DNA of 64,000 nt from Dyella terrae (GCF_004322705.1 NZ_SIZZ01000004.1:217123-281122); one strand, 5' to 3'; shown: positions 26,847 through 36,456, numbered from the stretch's first letter. Made by a program: numbers and translations. The notes: generated by a model not told the origin, from the sequence alone.

Positions 26847-29800
26847 ATGCTGCTCCGTTCGCTGCTGCATCGCGTTGCGATGCGCTTTTCGTCGTACGCG
26901 CGTGTCGGGTGCGCGCTGGCTGTGTTGGCGATGCTCGCCGCGATGTGGCCGGCGCCAGCGATGGCGGCCAATTCGGTGTTGTGCGGGCCATACAACATCA
27001 CCGTAGCGAGCGGTTCGTCCTATGACCTGGACGCGAATGATTGCGTATCCTTCGGCGGCGTCGGCAACATCGTGACGCCTGCACAGTGGGGCAACGTCGA
27101 CCGTAATGTGGGCACGAGTCACTTCGTCTATTCGACGAACGATACGACGCACACGTCCGACTTCTTCTCCTTTCTGGATTCCGACGGCGATCTTGTCCAG
27201 GTCAATGTCACGATTACTGGCGCCGCGTCGACAATTACTACCCAGGAATCGACGCTGCCCTCACCGCAGCGCAATGTCGCCTACAGCCAGCAGCTGCACG
27301 GCACCGGCGGCACCGGCCCCTATCAGTTCTCGGTGTCTGGCGGCCTGCCACCCGGCCTGACCATGTCGGGCACCGGCCTGATCTCCGGTACGCCGACGAC
27401 GCTGGGCAACTACAACATCACGGTGACGGTGACTGATTCGACGGCGGCCACTGGCACGGCGGCCTTCAACCTGACGGTGACCCAGGCGACGATCACGGTG
27501 ACCGGCACGCCGCCCAACGGCGCGGTCAGCACCACTTACAGCTATAAGTTCACCGCAACGGGTGGCGTGTCACCCTACACCTTCACCAAGGACACCGGCA
27601 CGCTTCCCGCCGGCCTTACCCTGGCCTCGGACGGCACGCTCAGCGGCACGCCGACGACCCTCGGTACATCGAACTTCAACATCAAGGCGATGGACGCGAA
27701 CGGCGACTTTGCCGCCGCCAGTTTCGCCGTCAACATCCTCGCTGTCCCGCCGCCGGTCGCAGGCATTCAATCGGCGACCGTTGCCCACGGCAGCAGCAGC
27801 AACAACATCAATCTGCCACTCACGGGCGGCCCGGCAACGAGCGTCGCCGTGAGTACCCAGGCGACGCACGGCACCGCGACCGCAGTCGGCACGAGCATCA
27901 CGTACACGCCGGTGGCCAGCTATTCGGGCACCGACTCGTTTGCCTACACCGCGACCAACGCGTCCGGTACATCGTCGCCGGCGACGGTGTCGATCACCGT
28001 CTCCAATGCGGCCATCGTTTACGCGCCGACAACGGTGGGGGGCACCGTGGGCGTGGCCTATAGCCAACCCATGGCCGGCGCAACCGGTGGCACCGCGCCG
28101 TACACCTACACGGCCAGTGGCTCGCTGCCGCCTGGCCTGACGCTTGCCGCCAACGGCACCTTGAGCGGCACACCCACGGGTGGCGGCACCTATACGTTCA
28201 CGATCACAGCGAAGGACTCGAGCACCGGCACCGGACCCTTCAGCACGACGAGCGGCTCGCTCACGCTGAACATCGGTGCGCCCACGATCACGGTCACTCC
28301 GACCAGCCTGACGCTGAGGGCCGGCAACCCTGTATCGCAGACGATCGTCGCCTCCGGCGGCATATCGCCCCACACCTTCAGCGCTTTGGGCCTGCCCGCC
28401 GGCCTGACGCTGGATGCCAACGGCCTGCTCCACGGCACGCCAACGGCCACCGGCTCAGTCAACTTCACCATCACGGCGACCGACAAGTCGACGGGCACGG
28501 GACCCTATACGGGATCCCAGGCGTACCCTCTGACCATCGGCGACCCGGTCCTGACGCTGTCGCCCGCGAGCGGCTCACTCAATGCAACCTACGGCGTGGC
28601 CTACAGCCAGACGTTCACCACGGCCGGCGGCAATACGCCCTACCACTTCACACAGACCGGCACCCTGCCCAACGGCGTGAGCTTCAACGCATCCACCGGT
28701 CTACTTTCCGGTACGCCAACGCAACCGGGCAACTTCCCGATCACGATCTCGGTGACCGACAGCACCACTGGCACGGTCGGGCAGATCGCGGCGAACTACA
28801 CGCTCATCGTCGACGTTCCGGCGATGAACCTGCCGCCGACGATTCCGGACACCGCGAAAATCGGGCAGCCATACACGTCCACCGTGGCCGTGACGGGCGG
28901 CGTTCCGCCGTACACCTACACGGTAGCGGGCGCACCATCGGGCCTGACCGTCTCGTCGACGACGGGCGAAATCAGCTGGACGCCGACGACGACGGCTACG
29001 TCGTCATTCACCCTCACCGTCAATGACAGCAACGGTGGTGTGGTATCGAAGCTGTATCAGCTGCATCCCGCCCCGCCGACGCTGATCAACACCTCGACGT
29101 TCGATCAGACCACGACGGGCGGCGAGCCCTACACGGCCACCTTCAGTGCGACGGGCGGCACGGCGCCGTACGAGGTGACCACGGCCAGTACCCTGCCCAC
29201 GGGCCTCACCTTGGACCCGGCCACGGGCATCTTGTCGGGTACGCCCAAGCAGTCGGGCAACTTCAACCTGATCTTCAAGATCACCGACTCGAGCACGGGC
29301 ACGGGTGCGCCTTTCTCCGTCAACGCGGTCGTGCAGCTGATCGTCAACCCGCCGGGCATCTCCCTGCCGACGACACTTCCGCTGCCGGTGATCGGGCAAA
29401 GCTACAACCACACGTTCACCGCCACGGGTGGCCATGGCCCGTACACGTATACGATGGACGCGGGGACGGTGCTCCCCACCAGCATGATCTTCCACGGCGA
29501 CGGCGCCATTTCCGGCACGCCGACCAAGGCGGGCCAGACGCAGTTCACCATCAAGGTCACCGACGACAACGGCTTCACCGCCACGCAGGCCTACGACTGG
29601 ACCCTGGCCCCGCCGCAGATTGCGATCACGGCGACCGTGCCATCGGCCGACGCGATGGTGCCGTACTCCGGCAGCGTGACCGCATCCGGTGGCACGCCCG
29701 GTTACAGCTTCAGCGTCGGCACCGGGGGCCTGCCGCCAGGCATCAGCCTCTCTTCGTCGGGTCAGTTGTCAGGTGCCGCAACGGCGGCGGGTGACTTCAC

Positions 29801-32087
29801 GTTCGAAGTGATCGCGACGGACACCACCACCGGGCCGAACGCGCCCTACGACGGCCGGCAGAGCGTCACCATCCACATCGGCGCGCCGGCGATCTCGATC
29901 ACGCCTACCTCCCTTCCGAACCAGAAGGTTGGCGTGCCGATGTCGTCGCAGCTGACGGCCTCGGGTATGGCCGGTTCATTCACCTTCACGCTGTCCGGTG
30001 CGGGTGGCCTGCCCGTGGGCATCGGCTTGTCCAGCGCGGGCGTGCTCTCCGGTACGCCTACCACGCCGGGCAGCTACAACTTCACCGTCAAGGCGACGGG
30101 GCCCGGTGGGTTCAGTGGCGAGCAGGCACTCACCATCAACGTGGTGGATGTGACGCCGGTTGCCGTCAACGACAACGCTGGGGTGAACGCGAACAGCGCC
30201 GTCACCATTCCGGTCACCAGCAACGACACGGGCCCGATCACCAGCATTGCCATCACCAGCGCCCCGGGGCATGGCACCGTCACGGTGAACGGCCTCAACG
30301 CGATCTACACGCCGGCGACCAACTTCTTCGGCACTGACACGTTCCACTACACCGCTACCGGCCCGGGCGGCACCTCGAACGATGCGACCGTGACGGTGGC
30401 CGTCGCGCCGCTGGCCGTGCCGACGGCAGCACCGCAGACGATCACGGTGCTTGCCGGCCAGAGCGTGGTTATCCATGGTGCGGCTGGCGCCACGGGTTCG
30501 CCGTTCACCGGCCTGGCCATCTCGACGGCGCCGACCGTGGGAACGGTCACCGTCAGTGGCACCGACATGACGTACACGGCGGCCGCCGACGCGCAGGGCG
30601 CCACCGGATTCGACTACACGCTGTCCAATCCGTTTGGCACGTCCGCGCCGGCGCATGTGACGGTGACCGTCAATCCGCTGCCGATCACTGTGCCGAAGAC
30701 GGCGGCGGTAGCGGCAGGTAAGCAGGTGACCGTCGATCTCACCGCTGGCGCGCATGGCGGCCCGTTCACCGCAGCCACGCTGGTCTCGGTGACGCCGTCC
30801 AATGCCGGTACCGCCACGGTGCATGCGAGCGGCTCGGGCTACGCGCTCGATTTCACCGCCGACATCCACTACGCCGGTGACGCCGTGGTCACCTACACCC
30901 TCGCCAACGCCTATGCGACGTCGGCACCGGGTACGGTGACGGTCAAGGTGACCGGCCGCAGCGATCCCTCGAAGGACGCTGAAGTGCGCGGCATCCTGGA
31001 CGCCCAGGCCGACGCCGCCCGCCGCCTGGCCATCGGCCAGATCAGCAACTTCACGCGTCGCCTGGAGAGCCTGCACAACGGCGTCAGCAGCGGCTTCACC
31101 AACGGCATCACCATGGCCTCGGCCGGCAGCCGCCAGAACCGCGACCCGATGAACGGCCTGCGCGAAGGCGACGAGTTCACCCGCCGCTACCTGGTGAACG
31201 ACGACGAGCCCGGCACCTCGGGTGCGAAATCGGTGGGTCCCGGCCTGCCGGGTGACGTGGCCGTGTGGACCGGCGGTGCCGTGAACTTCGGCAAGAGCCA
31301 GGTCGGCGCCAGCGACAACGGCATCGACTTCACCACCTCGGGCCTCAGCCTCGGTATCGACAAGCAGTTCGGCCCGAACCTCGCGCTGGGTGCCGGTGTG
31401 GGCTACGGTCACGATGCCTCGGACATCGGTCGCCACAACAGCCGCAGCACGGTCGACAGCTACAACGTGGCCATCTACGGCAGCTACCGCCCGATCGCCT
31501 CGATGTACCTGGATGGCCTGGTCGGCTACCAGTGGCTCTCCTTCGACGCGCGCCGCTACGTCACCGACAACGGCAACACCGTCCACGGCAGCCGCGACGG
31601 CAAGCAGTGGTTTGGCTCCTTCGCCATCGGCTACGAGCACCGCACCGACGGCAGCCTGGTGTCGCCGTACGCCCGCCTGGATATCGCGCAGGCCAAGCTC
31701 GACAGCTACACCGAGCAGGGCGACGCGATCTACGCGCTCAACTATGGTCGCCAGACGGTCAAGACGAGCACCGGCACCCTGGGTGTGCGTGCCGAATGGA
31801 CGGCCAAACGTGATTACGGCGTGTGGATCCCGCGCCTGCGCGCCGAGTTCGGCCACGACTTCCAGGGCTCGAGCACGGCCACTATGCGTTACGCCGACCT
31901 GCTGACCGGCCCGATGTACCAGGCCACGCTCGCCAACCAGTCGCGCAACCACACCCTGCTGGGTGCCGGCATTGAGCTGCAGACCCTGGGCGGCTTCATC
32001 CTTCGCGCCGAGTACCAGAACCTGCTCGACAACAGCAGTCGCGACAACCAGTCGATCCTGCTCGGCGTGGAGAAGAAGTTCCCGTAA
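26847..32087 (+). CDS. Giant autotransporter with tandem Ig-like (He_PIG-type) repeats
   Basis: This 1746-residue surface protein starts at ATG 26847, six bases after AAGGGGA. The signal peptide is 1 to about 40 (ALAVLAMLAAMWPAPAMA). The passenger holds about ten putative-Ig repeats of about 85-90 residues (roughly 136-300 and 390-1110). Each has the pattern GxPPYxF...LPxGLTL...GxLSGTPT and a TVTVTD-like strand. It also has about four cadherin/Big_9-like repeats (about 300-385 and 1110-1370) with ITYTPxxxYxGTDSFxYT. A probably helical linker (1371-1465) follows, then a 12-strand autotransporter beta-domain (about 1469-1746). The barrel ends GVEKKFP rather than in a terminal aromatic. It is probably an adhesin or surface scaffold. 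It is divergent from the collar trio. Confidence 0.92.
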   Translation: MLLRSLLHRVAMRFSSYARVGCALAVLAMLAAMWPAPAMAANSVLCGPYNITVASGSSYDLDANDCVSFGGVGNIVTPAQWGNVDRNVGTSHFVYSTNDTTHTSDFFSFLDSDGDLVQVNVTITGAASTITTQESTLPSPQRNVAYSQQLHGTGGTGPYQFSVSGGLPPGLTMSGTGLISGTPTTLGNYNITVTVTDSTAATGTAAFNLTVTQATITVTGTPPNGAVSTTYSYKFTATGGVSPYTFTKDTGTLPAGLTLASDGTLSGTPTTLGTSNFNIKAMDANGDFAAASFAVNILAVPPPVAGIQSATVAHGSSSNNINLPLTGGPATSVAVSTQATHGTATAVGTSITYTPVASYSGTDSFAYTATNASGTSSPATVSITVSNAAIVYAPTTVGGTVGVAYSQPMAGATGGTAPYTYTASGSLPPGLTLAANGTLSGTPTGGGTYTFTITAKDSSTGTGPFSTTSGSLTLNIGAPTITVTPTSLTLRAGNPVSQTIVASGGISPHTFSALGLPAGLTLDANGLLHGTPTATGSVNFTITATDKSTGTGPYTGSQAYPLTIGDPVLTLSPASGSLNATYGVAYSQTFTTAGGNTPYHFTQTGTLPNGVSFNASTGLLSGTPTQPGNFPITISVTDSTTGTVGQIAANYTLIVDVPAMNLPPTIPDTAKIGQPYTSTVAVTGGVPPYTYTVAGAPSGLTVSSTTGEISWTPTTTATSSFTLTVNDSNGGVVSKLYQLHPAPPTLINTSTFDQTTTGGEPYTATFSATGGTAPYEVTTASTLPTGLTLDPATGILSGTPKQSGNFNLIFKITDSSTGTGAPFSVNAVVQLIVNPPGISLPTTLPLPVIGQSYNHTFTATGGHGPYTYTMDAGTVLPTSMIFHGDGAISGTPTKAGQTQFTIKVTDDNGFTATQAYDWTLAPPQIAITATVPSADAMVPYSGSVTASGGTPGYSFSVGTGGLPPGISLSSSGQLSGAATAAGDFTFEVIATDTTTGPNAPYDGRQSVTIHIGAPAISITPTSLPNQKVGVPMSSQLTASGMAGSFTFTLSGAGGLPVGIGLSSAGVLSGTPTTPGSYNFTVKATGPGGFSGEQALTINVVDVTPVAVNDNAGVNANSAVTIPVTSNDTGPITSIAITSAPGHGTVTVNGLNAIYTPATNFFGTDTFHYTATGPGGTSNDATVTVAVAPLAVPTAAPQTITVLAGQSVVIHGAAGATGSPFTGLAISTAPTVGTVTVSGTDMTYTAAADAQGATGFDYTLSNPFGTSAPAHVTVTVNPLPITVPKTAAVAAGKQVTVDLTAGAHGGPFTAATLVSVTPSNAGTATVHASGSGYALDFTADIHYAGDAVVTYTLANAYATSAPGTVTVKVTGRSDPSKDAEVRGILDAQADAARRLAIGQISNFTRRLESLHNGVSSGFTNGITMASAGSRQNRDPMNGLREGDEFTRRYLVNDDEPGTSGAKSVGPGLPGDVAVWTGGAVNFGKSQVGASDNGIDFTTSGLSLGIDKQFGPNLALGAGVGYGHDASDIGRHNSRSTVDSYNVAIYGSYRPIASMYLDGLVGYQWLSFDARRYVTDNGNTVHGSRDGKQWFGSFAIGYEHRTDGSLVSPYARLDIAQAKLDSYTEQGDAIYALNYGRQTVKTSTGTLGVRAEWTAKRDYGVWIPRLRAEFGHDFQGSSTATMRYADLLTGPMYQATLANQSRNHTLLGAGIELQTLGGFILRAEYQNLLDNSSRDNQSILLGVEKKFP

Positions 32088-32091
32088 CAAG

Positions 32092-32124
32092 GTAAGCGCC
32101 GGCACCGACCGTGCCGGCGCTTAC
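32092..32124 (+). terminator. Strong hairpin after the autotransporter
   Basis: GTAAGCGCCGGCAC (32092-32105) pairs perfectly over 14 bp with GTGCCGGCGCTTAC (32111-32124) around a five-base loop, four bases after the stop. No T-tract follows, but the position and strength make it the likely transcript end. Confidence 0.7.
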
Positions 32125-32209
32125 AGCGGTTCACCTATGGCTTCCGGCGAATCCCGCCGGAGCCTCGCACGGCATACGCTGACCGGTGTCCCCACGCTGG
32201 AGCCGTGTC

Positions 32210-32689
32210 ATGCCCATGGCCACGTCCGATCTGAATGACACGCGCCGCCGCGTGATGCTGATGCTCGCCGACACCATTGATACCTTCGAGGTGATCGGCA
32301 TCAATGCGCCTTTCATGTTCGGCGACGCCGCCGACCGCGTGCGCGCCGCCATCGACGAATGCCTGGGTGATGTCTGGCGTCGTCCGGCCGACGCGGGACT
32401 GGTGCACCCGGAGGCGCTGATTTTCGCCACGCCGCTGGAGCGCTTTCAGCGCGCGGGTTTCTATGGCGCGCAGCTGGACTTGAAAGAGCAGCAGGTCACG
32501 CGTGCGAATCGGTCCCTGCGCGAAGCCATTGCCAGCCGTTTACGCGGCACATGGATCAAGCCGTTCCGTAAATGGATCGACGCGATCAACAACTTCCTGA
32601 CCAGCCTGATCGGCGCATCGGGCATTCCCGAGGCGCTCAAAGAGCTGAAGGATTGCCTGCGCGATGAGCTTGAGGACGACGAACCGTAA
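32210..32689 (+). CDS. Hypothetical protein, 159 residues
   Basis: I do not recognise this family. The start at ATG 32210 has GGAG eight bases upstream. The sequence is soluble-looking and mostly helical by composition, begins MPMATSDLNDTRRRVMLML, contains AADRVRAAIDECLGDVWRRP, and ends with an acidic tail CLRDELEDDEP. A mildly hydrophobic helix (AINNFLTSLIGASGIPEAL) lies near the C-terminus. There is no signal peptide or clear motif. It stands alone between the autotransporter hairpin and the convergent cation transporter. Confidence 0.6.
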   Translation: MPMATSDLNDTRRRVMLMLADTIDTFEVIGINAPFMFGDAADRVRAAIDECLGDVWRRPADAGLVHPEALIFATPLERFQRAGFYGAQLDLKEQQVTRANRSLREAIASRLRGTWIKPFRKWIDAINNFLTSLIGASGIPEALKELKDCLRDELEDDEP

Positions 32690-32705
32690 GCGTCCGGCGC
32701 GATCC

Positions 32706-33608
32706 TTACAGCCACTCCTTCTTGCCGGTAAACACGATCGTCAGCCATTCCGCGCGGATATCGCCGCCGATGCGTCGCGCGATGTCCGCGCGAATCTCAT
32801 CCACCTCGGCCATGCTGCCGAGCTCCATGTTCGGGCTGACCAGGATGTGGATGTCGATGAAGCTCATGCGCCCCATCTTGGCGACGTAACTGGCGAACTC
32901 CAGATAACCCCGGTCGCGCACCACGTCCTGCATGGCGGTGCGCACGCGGTGGTCGAGTGCATCCGGCGCCAGCTGAAGCACGTCGCGCATCGCCGACGCG
33001 AGGCTGCCGAGCGGGAGCGGAAGCAGGGCGAGCGTGACGACCAAAAGCACGGTGGAGTCGATGTAACGCGTGAAGCTGTCGTACGGGCCACCATGCAGGA
33101 TCGCGGCGATCCCGTAACCGACCAGCACCGCGATACTGATGCCGCCACCGATCATCCAGCCGTGCGCATCGAGTTTAAGCAACGTGGAACGAAGCAGCCG
33201 GCTCTTGCGATTCATGTAAAGCGCCAGCGCGATGCTGACGATGCCGATCAACGCTGCCCACATGGCACCCAGCCCGAAGGCCAGCTCGTGCCCACCCTTG
33301 AGCAGGTCCTGCACGGCGGTGAGCGCGGCGTAACCACAGGTCATCGCCAGCACGGTCGCGTTGAACGCCACGACCAGTGGCTCCAGGTGCCAGTAGCCGA
33401 ACTGGAAGCGAGGACTACCCTCGCTCATCACCAGCCGGGACACCGCCAACGCACCCGTGGTGAGCACCACGTCGATCAGCGAATAGAAGCCATCGAACGC
33501 AATCGCCTGCGACCTCAGCACCAGACCCATGCCAACGCAGCTGGCGCCGACGAGGAAGGTGATGAAGATGGAGAGGCGGAGTTGGGTTTGTTCGCGTGAG
33601 GTGTCCAT
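32706..33608 (-). CDS. Cation diffusion facilitator (CDF) family efflux transporter
   Basis: This 300-residue inner-membrane protein has about six helices in the first 210 residues and a C-terminal cytoplasmic ferredoxin-like domain (about 215-300). The expected metal-site helix reads AIAFDGFYSLIDVVLTTGAL; the second site has KLDAHGWMIGGG. This carries the Asp/His pairs of CDF transporters, which export Zn, Co, Fe or Mn in exchange for protons. The metal is not assigned. ATG 33608 is chosen over a longer frame that runs into repeats. Confidence 0.87.
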   Translation of the reverse strand: MDTSREQTQLRLSIFITFLVGASCVGMGLVLRSQAIAFDGFYSLIDVVLTTGALAVSRLVMSEGSPRFQFGYWHLEPLVVAFNATVLAMTCGYAALTAVQDLLKGGHELAFGLGAMWAALIGIVSIALALYMNRKSRLLRSTLLKLDAHGWMIGGGISIAVLVGYGIAAILHGGPYDSFTRYIDSTVLLVVTLALLPLPLGSLASAMRDVLQLAPDALDHRVRTAMQDVVRDRGYLEFASYVAKMGRMSFIDIHILVSPNMELGSMAEVDEIRADIARRIGGDIRAEWLTIVFTGKKEWL

Positions 33609-33727
33609 GATGGGTGCGAAGGATAGCGCGTTGCATTGTCTTGGGGCTGTCTCACAAGATCCCGTCACTCCTGCGCAGGCAGGAGCCCAGTGACGACAGC
33701 GATGAATGGTCCACTCACCACCCAAGG

Positions 33728-33818
33728 CCGTCATTCCGGCGAAAGCCGGACGGAGCCCAGCGGGCGGAGAACGACCGAAGGTCGGCCCCAGCGGGGTGAG
33801 CGAAGCGAATAATCCATG
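33728..33818 (+). repeat. Left arm of a 91-bp inverted repeat
   Basis: This arm begins with the palindrome CCGTCATTCCGGCGAAAGCC and ends AATAATCCATG. It is the reverse complement of 34034-34124 with a single mismatch. The two arms enclose 215 bp that contain a 66-bp tandem repeat. Confidence 0.9.
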
Positions 33819-33950
33819 TGCGACAGCAGTTGGTCGTCGCCTCACCATTTCATGCCGTCATTCCGGCGAAAGCCGGAATCCATGTGCGACAGCGGTTGGT
33901 CGTTGCCTCACCATTTCATGTCGTCATTCCGGCGAAGGCCAGAATCCAGT
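33814..33950. repeat. 66-bp tandem repeat with palindromes inside the inverted-repeat loop
   Basis: Two units with a period of 66 bp begin at CCATGTGCGACAGC (33814 and 33880). Each contains TTGGTCGT and CTCACCATTTCATG followed by the ATTCCGGC palindrome. The stretch from 33609 to 34155 (547 bp) holds only these repeats and no credible gene. Confidence 0.8.
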
Positions 33951-34033
33951 TACGACAAGGTGCGATGCCGCGACGACGTACCAAAGGCCAATGCGCGGCC
34001 TTCTACGTTGTCGCTTGATCCAGCGGTGTCGCC

Positions 34034-34124
34034 CATGGATTATTCGCTTCCCTCACCCCGCTGGGGCCGACCTTCGGTCGTTCTCCGCCCGCTGGGCTCC
34101 GTCCGGCTTTCGCCGGAATGACGG
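34034..34124 (-). repeat. Right arm of the 91-bp inverted repeat
   Basis: The arm begins CATGGATTATTCGC and ends CGCCGGAATGACGG. It matches the reverse complement of 33728-33818 at 90 of 91 positions. A diverged relative (CCCATGGATTATTCGCTGCG) occurs at 43195-43300. No open reading frame of transposase type is enclosed. Confidence 0.9.
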
Positions 34125-34155
34125 CGGGTGGGCGGAAGGCCACCCGCCGCACAAA

Positions 34156-36456
34156 TCACTTCTTCAAGACCTCCACCACATACCGCGGCCCCTTCGGACC
34201 GTCCTCCACAATCAACCCATGCACATCCGACTCAAACCCCGGGAAGCGCTCATTCTGCGCGCGCGCAATCCGTAGCGATTCCAGGATGGCGGTGCTCTGC
34301 GCCCCAAACTTCTCACCCGGCATGATCGTCGGAATACCTGGCGGATACGGCACCAGCATCGTCGAGGCAATCCGCCCGGACAGCTTGTCGATCTCGACAC
34401 GCTCCACCTCACCGCGCACCAGCTTGTCGTAAGCCTCCGACGGCGTCATCACCGGCTCCGGCAAGTCGACGTACATCTCGCGCATCACCTGCGCGACCTT
34501 GTGCTCGTTATTGAAGGCGTGCAATCCATCGCACAGTTCGCGCAGGCCCATCGTGCTGTAAGCCTCGGGATGGTCCTGAACCAGCGTCGGCAGCGCCACA
34601 TCCAGCGGCGCATTGGCGTCATAAAGCTCCTTGAACGCCAGCAGCTCCGTGGTCAGCGTGCTCCACTTGCCCTTGGTGATGCCCATGGAGAACAGGATCA
34701 GGAACGAGTAGAGGTTGGTCTTCTCCACCGTGATGCCGCGGGTCCACAGGAAGCGGGAAACCACGGCGGCGGGAATGCCACGCTTCTCCGTCTTGCCGTC
34801 CATGGTCAGGCCCGGCATCAGCAGGGTGACCTTGATCGGGTCGATCATCACGTAGTTCTTCGGGATATCCCCGAAGCCGTGCCAAGCGGCCTTGGGCTGC
34901 AGCTGCCAGTCGGCTTGCTTGGTGCTCACCGGAATGCCCGCGCGCTCGCCTTCATCGAAACGGTCGCGCAGCTGATCCGGCTGCCACACCTGGAACCACC
35001 AGTCGCCCTTCTTCATGCTATCGCCAACGTGCAGCACGGCACGGCGGAAGGCGATGGCTTCCTTGTGCATCTGCTCGATCAGGCTGCGGCCGGTGCGGCC
35101 TTCCATCATTTTCGACGCGATATCGCAGGAGGCGATGATGCCGTAGTGCGGCGAGGTGGACGTGTGCATCATGTACGCCTCGTTGAAGCGCGCGGCGTCC
35201 AGTTCGCGGGTCTTGCTGTTGCGGGCGTGGATCATCGAGGCCTGCGAGAAGGCGGCCAGCAACTTGTGCGTCGAATGCGTGGCGAAAATGATCGGATCCT
35301 GGTCGCGTGGTTTGCCCTTCGCCATCGCGTAGTGGTTCTCGTACATCTCGTGGAAGGCCGCGTAGCCGTACCAGGCTTCATCGAAATGCAGGTACTCGGT
35401 ACCGCCACCAATGTCCGCCGCAATGCGCTCCACGTTGTAGCAAAGCCCGTCGTACGTGGAGTTGGTCACCACGGCGATACGCGGCTGGAAATCCTTGCCC
35501 TTGGCCTTGGCTACCTTGCTGGCCAGCGGATGCTCGGCGACGCGCTTGGCCATCGCCTTCGGATCGAACTGGTCCAGCGTGATCGGGCCGATGATGCCGT
35601 GCGCATTGCGCGTCGGGCGGAAGTACACCGGCACTGCGCCAGTCATGATCAGCGAATGCAGCAGCGACTTGTGGCAATTGCGATCGACGAACACCACGTC
35701 GCCGCGCGCCACCGTGCCGTGCCACACGATCTTGTTGGCGGTGGACGTGCCGTTGGTGACGAAGAACGTGTGATCCGCGCCGAAGTTGCGCGCAGCCTCT
35801 TTTTCGGCCGCCTTCACCGGGCCAGTGTGATCGAGCAGCGATCCCAGCTCGGGTACCGAGACCGACAGATCGCTGCGCAGCGTGTTCTCACCAAAGAACT
35901 GGTGGAACGCACGACCCACCGCCGACTTGGTGAACGCCACGCCGCCGCCGTGGCCCGGCGTGTGCCAGGAGTAGTTCGACTCCGCGGCGTGGTTTACAAG
36001 CGCCTTGAAGAACGGCGGCAACAAGCCTTCCATGTACTCGCTGGCCGCACGCAGCACCTGTCGGGCGATGAAGCTCTTGGTGTCTTCGTAGAGGAAGATG
36101 AAGCCATGCGTGACGCTCAGCAGCTTGGTCGGCACCTGTTCGACCGTACGGCGTTCGCCGTACAGGAAGATCGGCAGGTTTTCCCGATACGCCAGTTGCG
36201 TATCGAGGAAGTTGTACAACCGGTCGAATTGCTGGGGCCCTTCTTCCGTGCCATCGATGGAGATCAGCACCGCCGATGCCGCGTTGTACGTGCGCGCACC
36301 GGCCTCGGCATCGTCCATGGTGAGGCCGCTGAGCACACGCTGGCCGTTCGAGCGGATCTCGTCCGCGAGGGCGCGGACCAGGATGCCGTTGATGCGCGGC
36401 GAGTCGTAATCGGCATCGATGATGACGATGGGATAGTCGAGGGCTTTGAAATACAT
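34156..36456 (-). CDS. Orn/Lys/Arg family decarboxylase (LdcA/AdiA-like)
   Basis: This 766-residue PLP-dependent fold-type I decarboxylase converts a basic amino acid to a diamine (lysine to cadaverine or arginine to agmatine) and consumes a proton. The N-terminal wing domain covers about 1-125, and NYSWHTPGHGGGVAF marks the start of the PLP domain. The Schiff-base Lys398 lies in ATHSTHKLLAAFSQAS. The C-terminal domain ends about 760. Overall sequence style is closest to what I recall of Pseudomonas LdcA, but arginine specificity cannot be excluded. The adjacent antiporter and porin make a complete import-decarboxylate-export unit. The cell role is acid tolerance or polyamine metabolism. Confidence 0.9.
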   Translation of the reverse strand: MYFKALDYPIVIIDADYDSPRINGILVRALADEIRSNGQRVLSGLTMDDAEAGARTYNAASAVLISIDGTEEGPQQFDRLYNFLDTQLAYRENLPIFLYGERRTVEQVPTKLLSVTHGFIFLYEDTKSFIARQVLRAASEYMEGLLPPFFKALVNHAAESNYSWHTPGHGGGVAFTKSAVGRAFHQFFGENTLRSDLSVSVPELGSLLDHTGPVKAAEKEAARNFGADHTFFVTNGTSTANKIVWHGTVARGDVVFVDRNCHKSLLHSLIMTGAVPVYFRPTRNAHGIIGPITLDQFDPKAMAKRVAEHPLASKVAKAKGKDFQPRIAVVTNSTYDGLCYNVERIAADIGGGTEYLHFDEAWYGYAAFHEMYENHYAMAKGKPRDQDPIIFATHSTHKLLAAFSQASMIHARNSKTRELDAARFNEAYMMHTSTSPHYGIIASCDIASKMMEGRTGRSLIEQMHKEAIAFRRAVLHVGDSMKKGDWWFQVWQPDQLRDRFDEGERAGIPVSTKQADWQLQPKAAWHGFGDIPKNYVMIDPIKVTLLMPGLTMDGKTEKRGIPAAVVSRFLWTRGITVEKTNLYSFLILFSMGITKGKWSTLTTELLAFKELYDANAPLDVALPTLVQDHPEAYSTMGLRELCDGLHAFNNEHKVAQVMREMYVDLPEPVMTPSEAYDKLVRGEVERVEIDKLSGRIASTMLVPYPPGIPTIMPGEKFGAQSTAILESLRIARAQNERFPGFESDVHGLIVEDGPKGPRYVVEVLKK

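Noticed and set aside
29976..32105. 709-codon minus-strand frame opposite the autotransporter barrel
   Set aside because: It is antisense to clear Ig repeats and an autotransporter barrel, and its translation is Arg- and Val-rich without a domain.
33706..34275. 189-codon plus-strand frame with repeated CRHSGESRNP strings
   Set aside because: The strings are translations of the ATTCCGGC palindrome; the frame has no independent coding signal.
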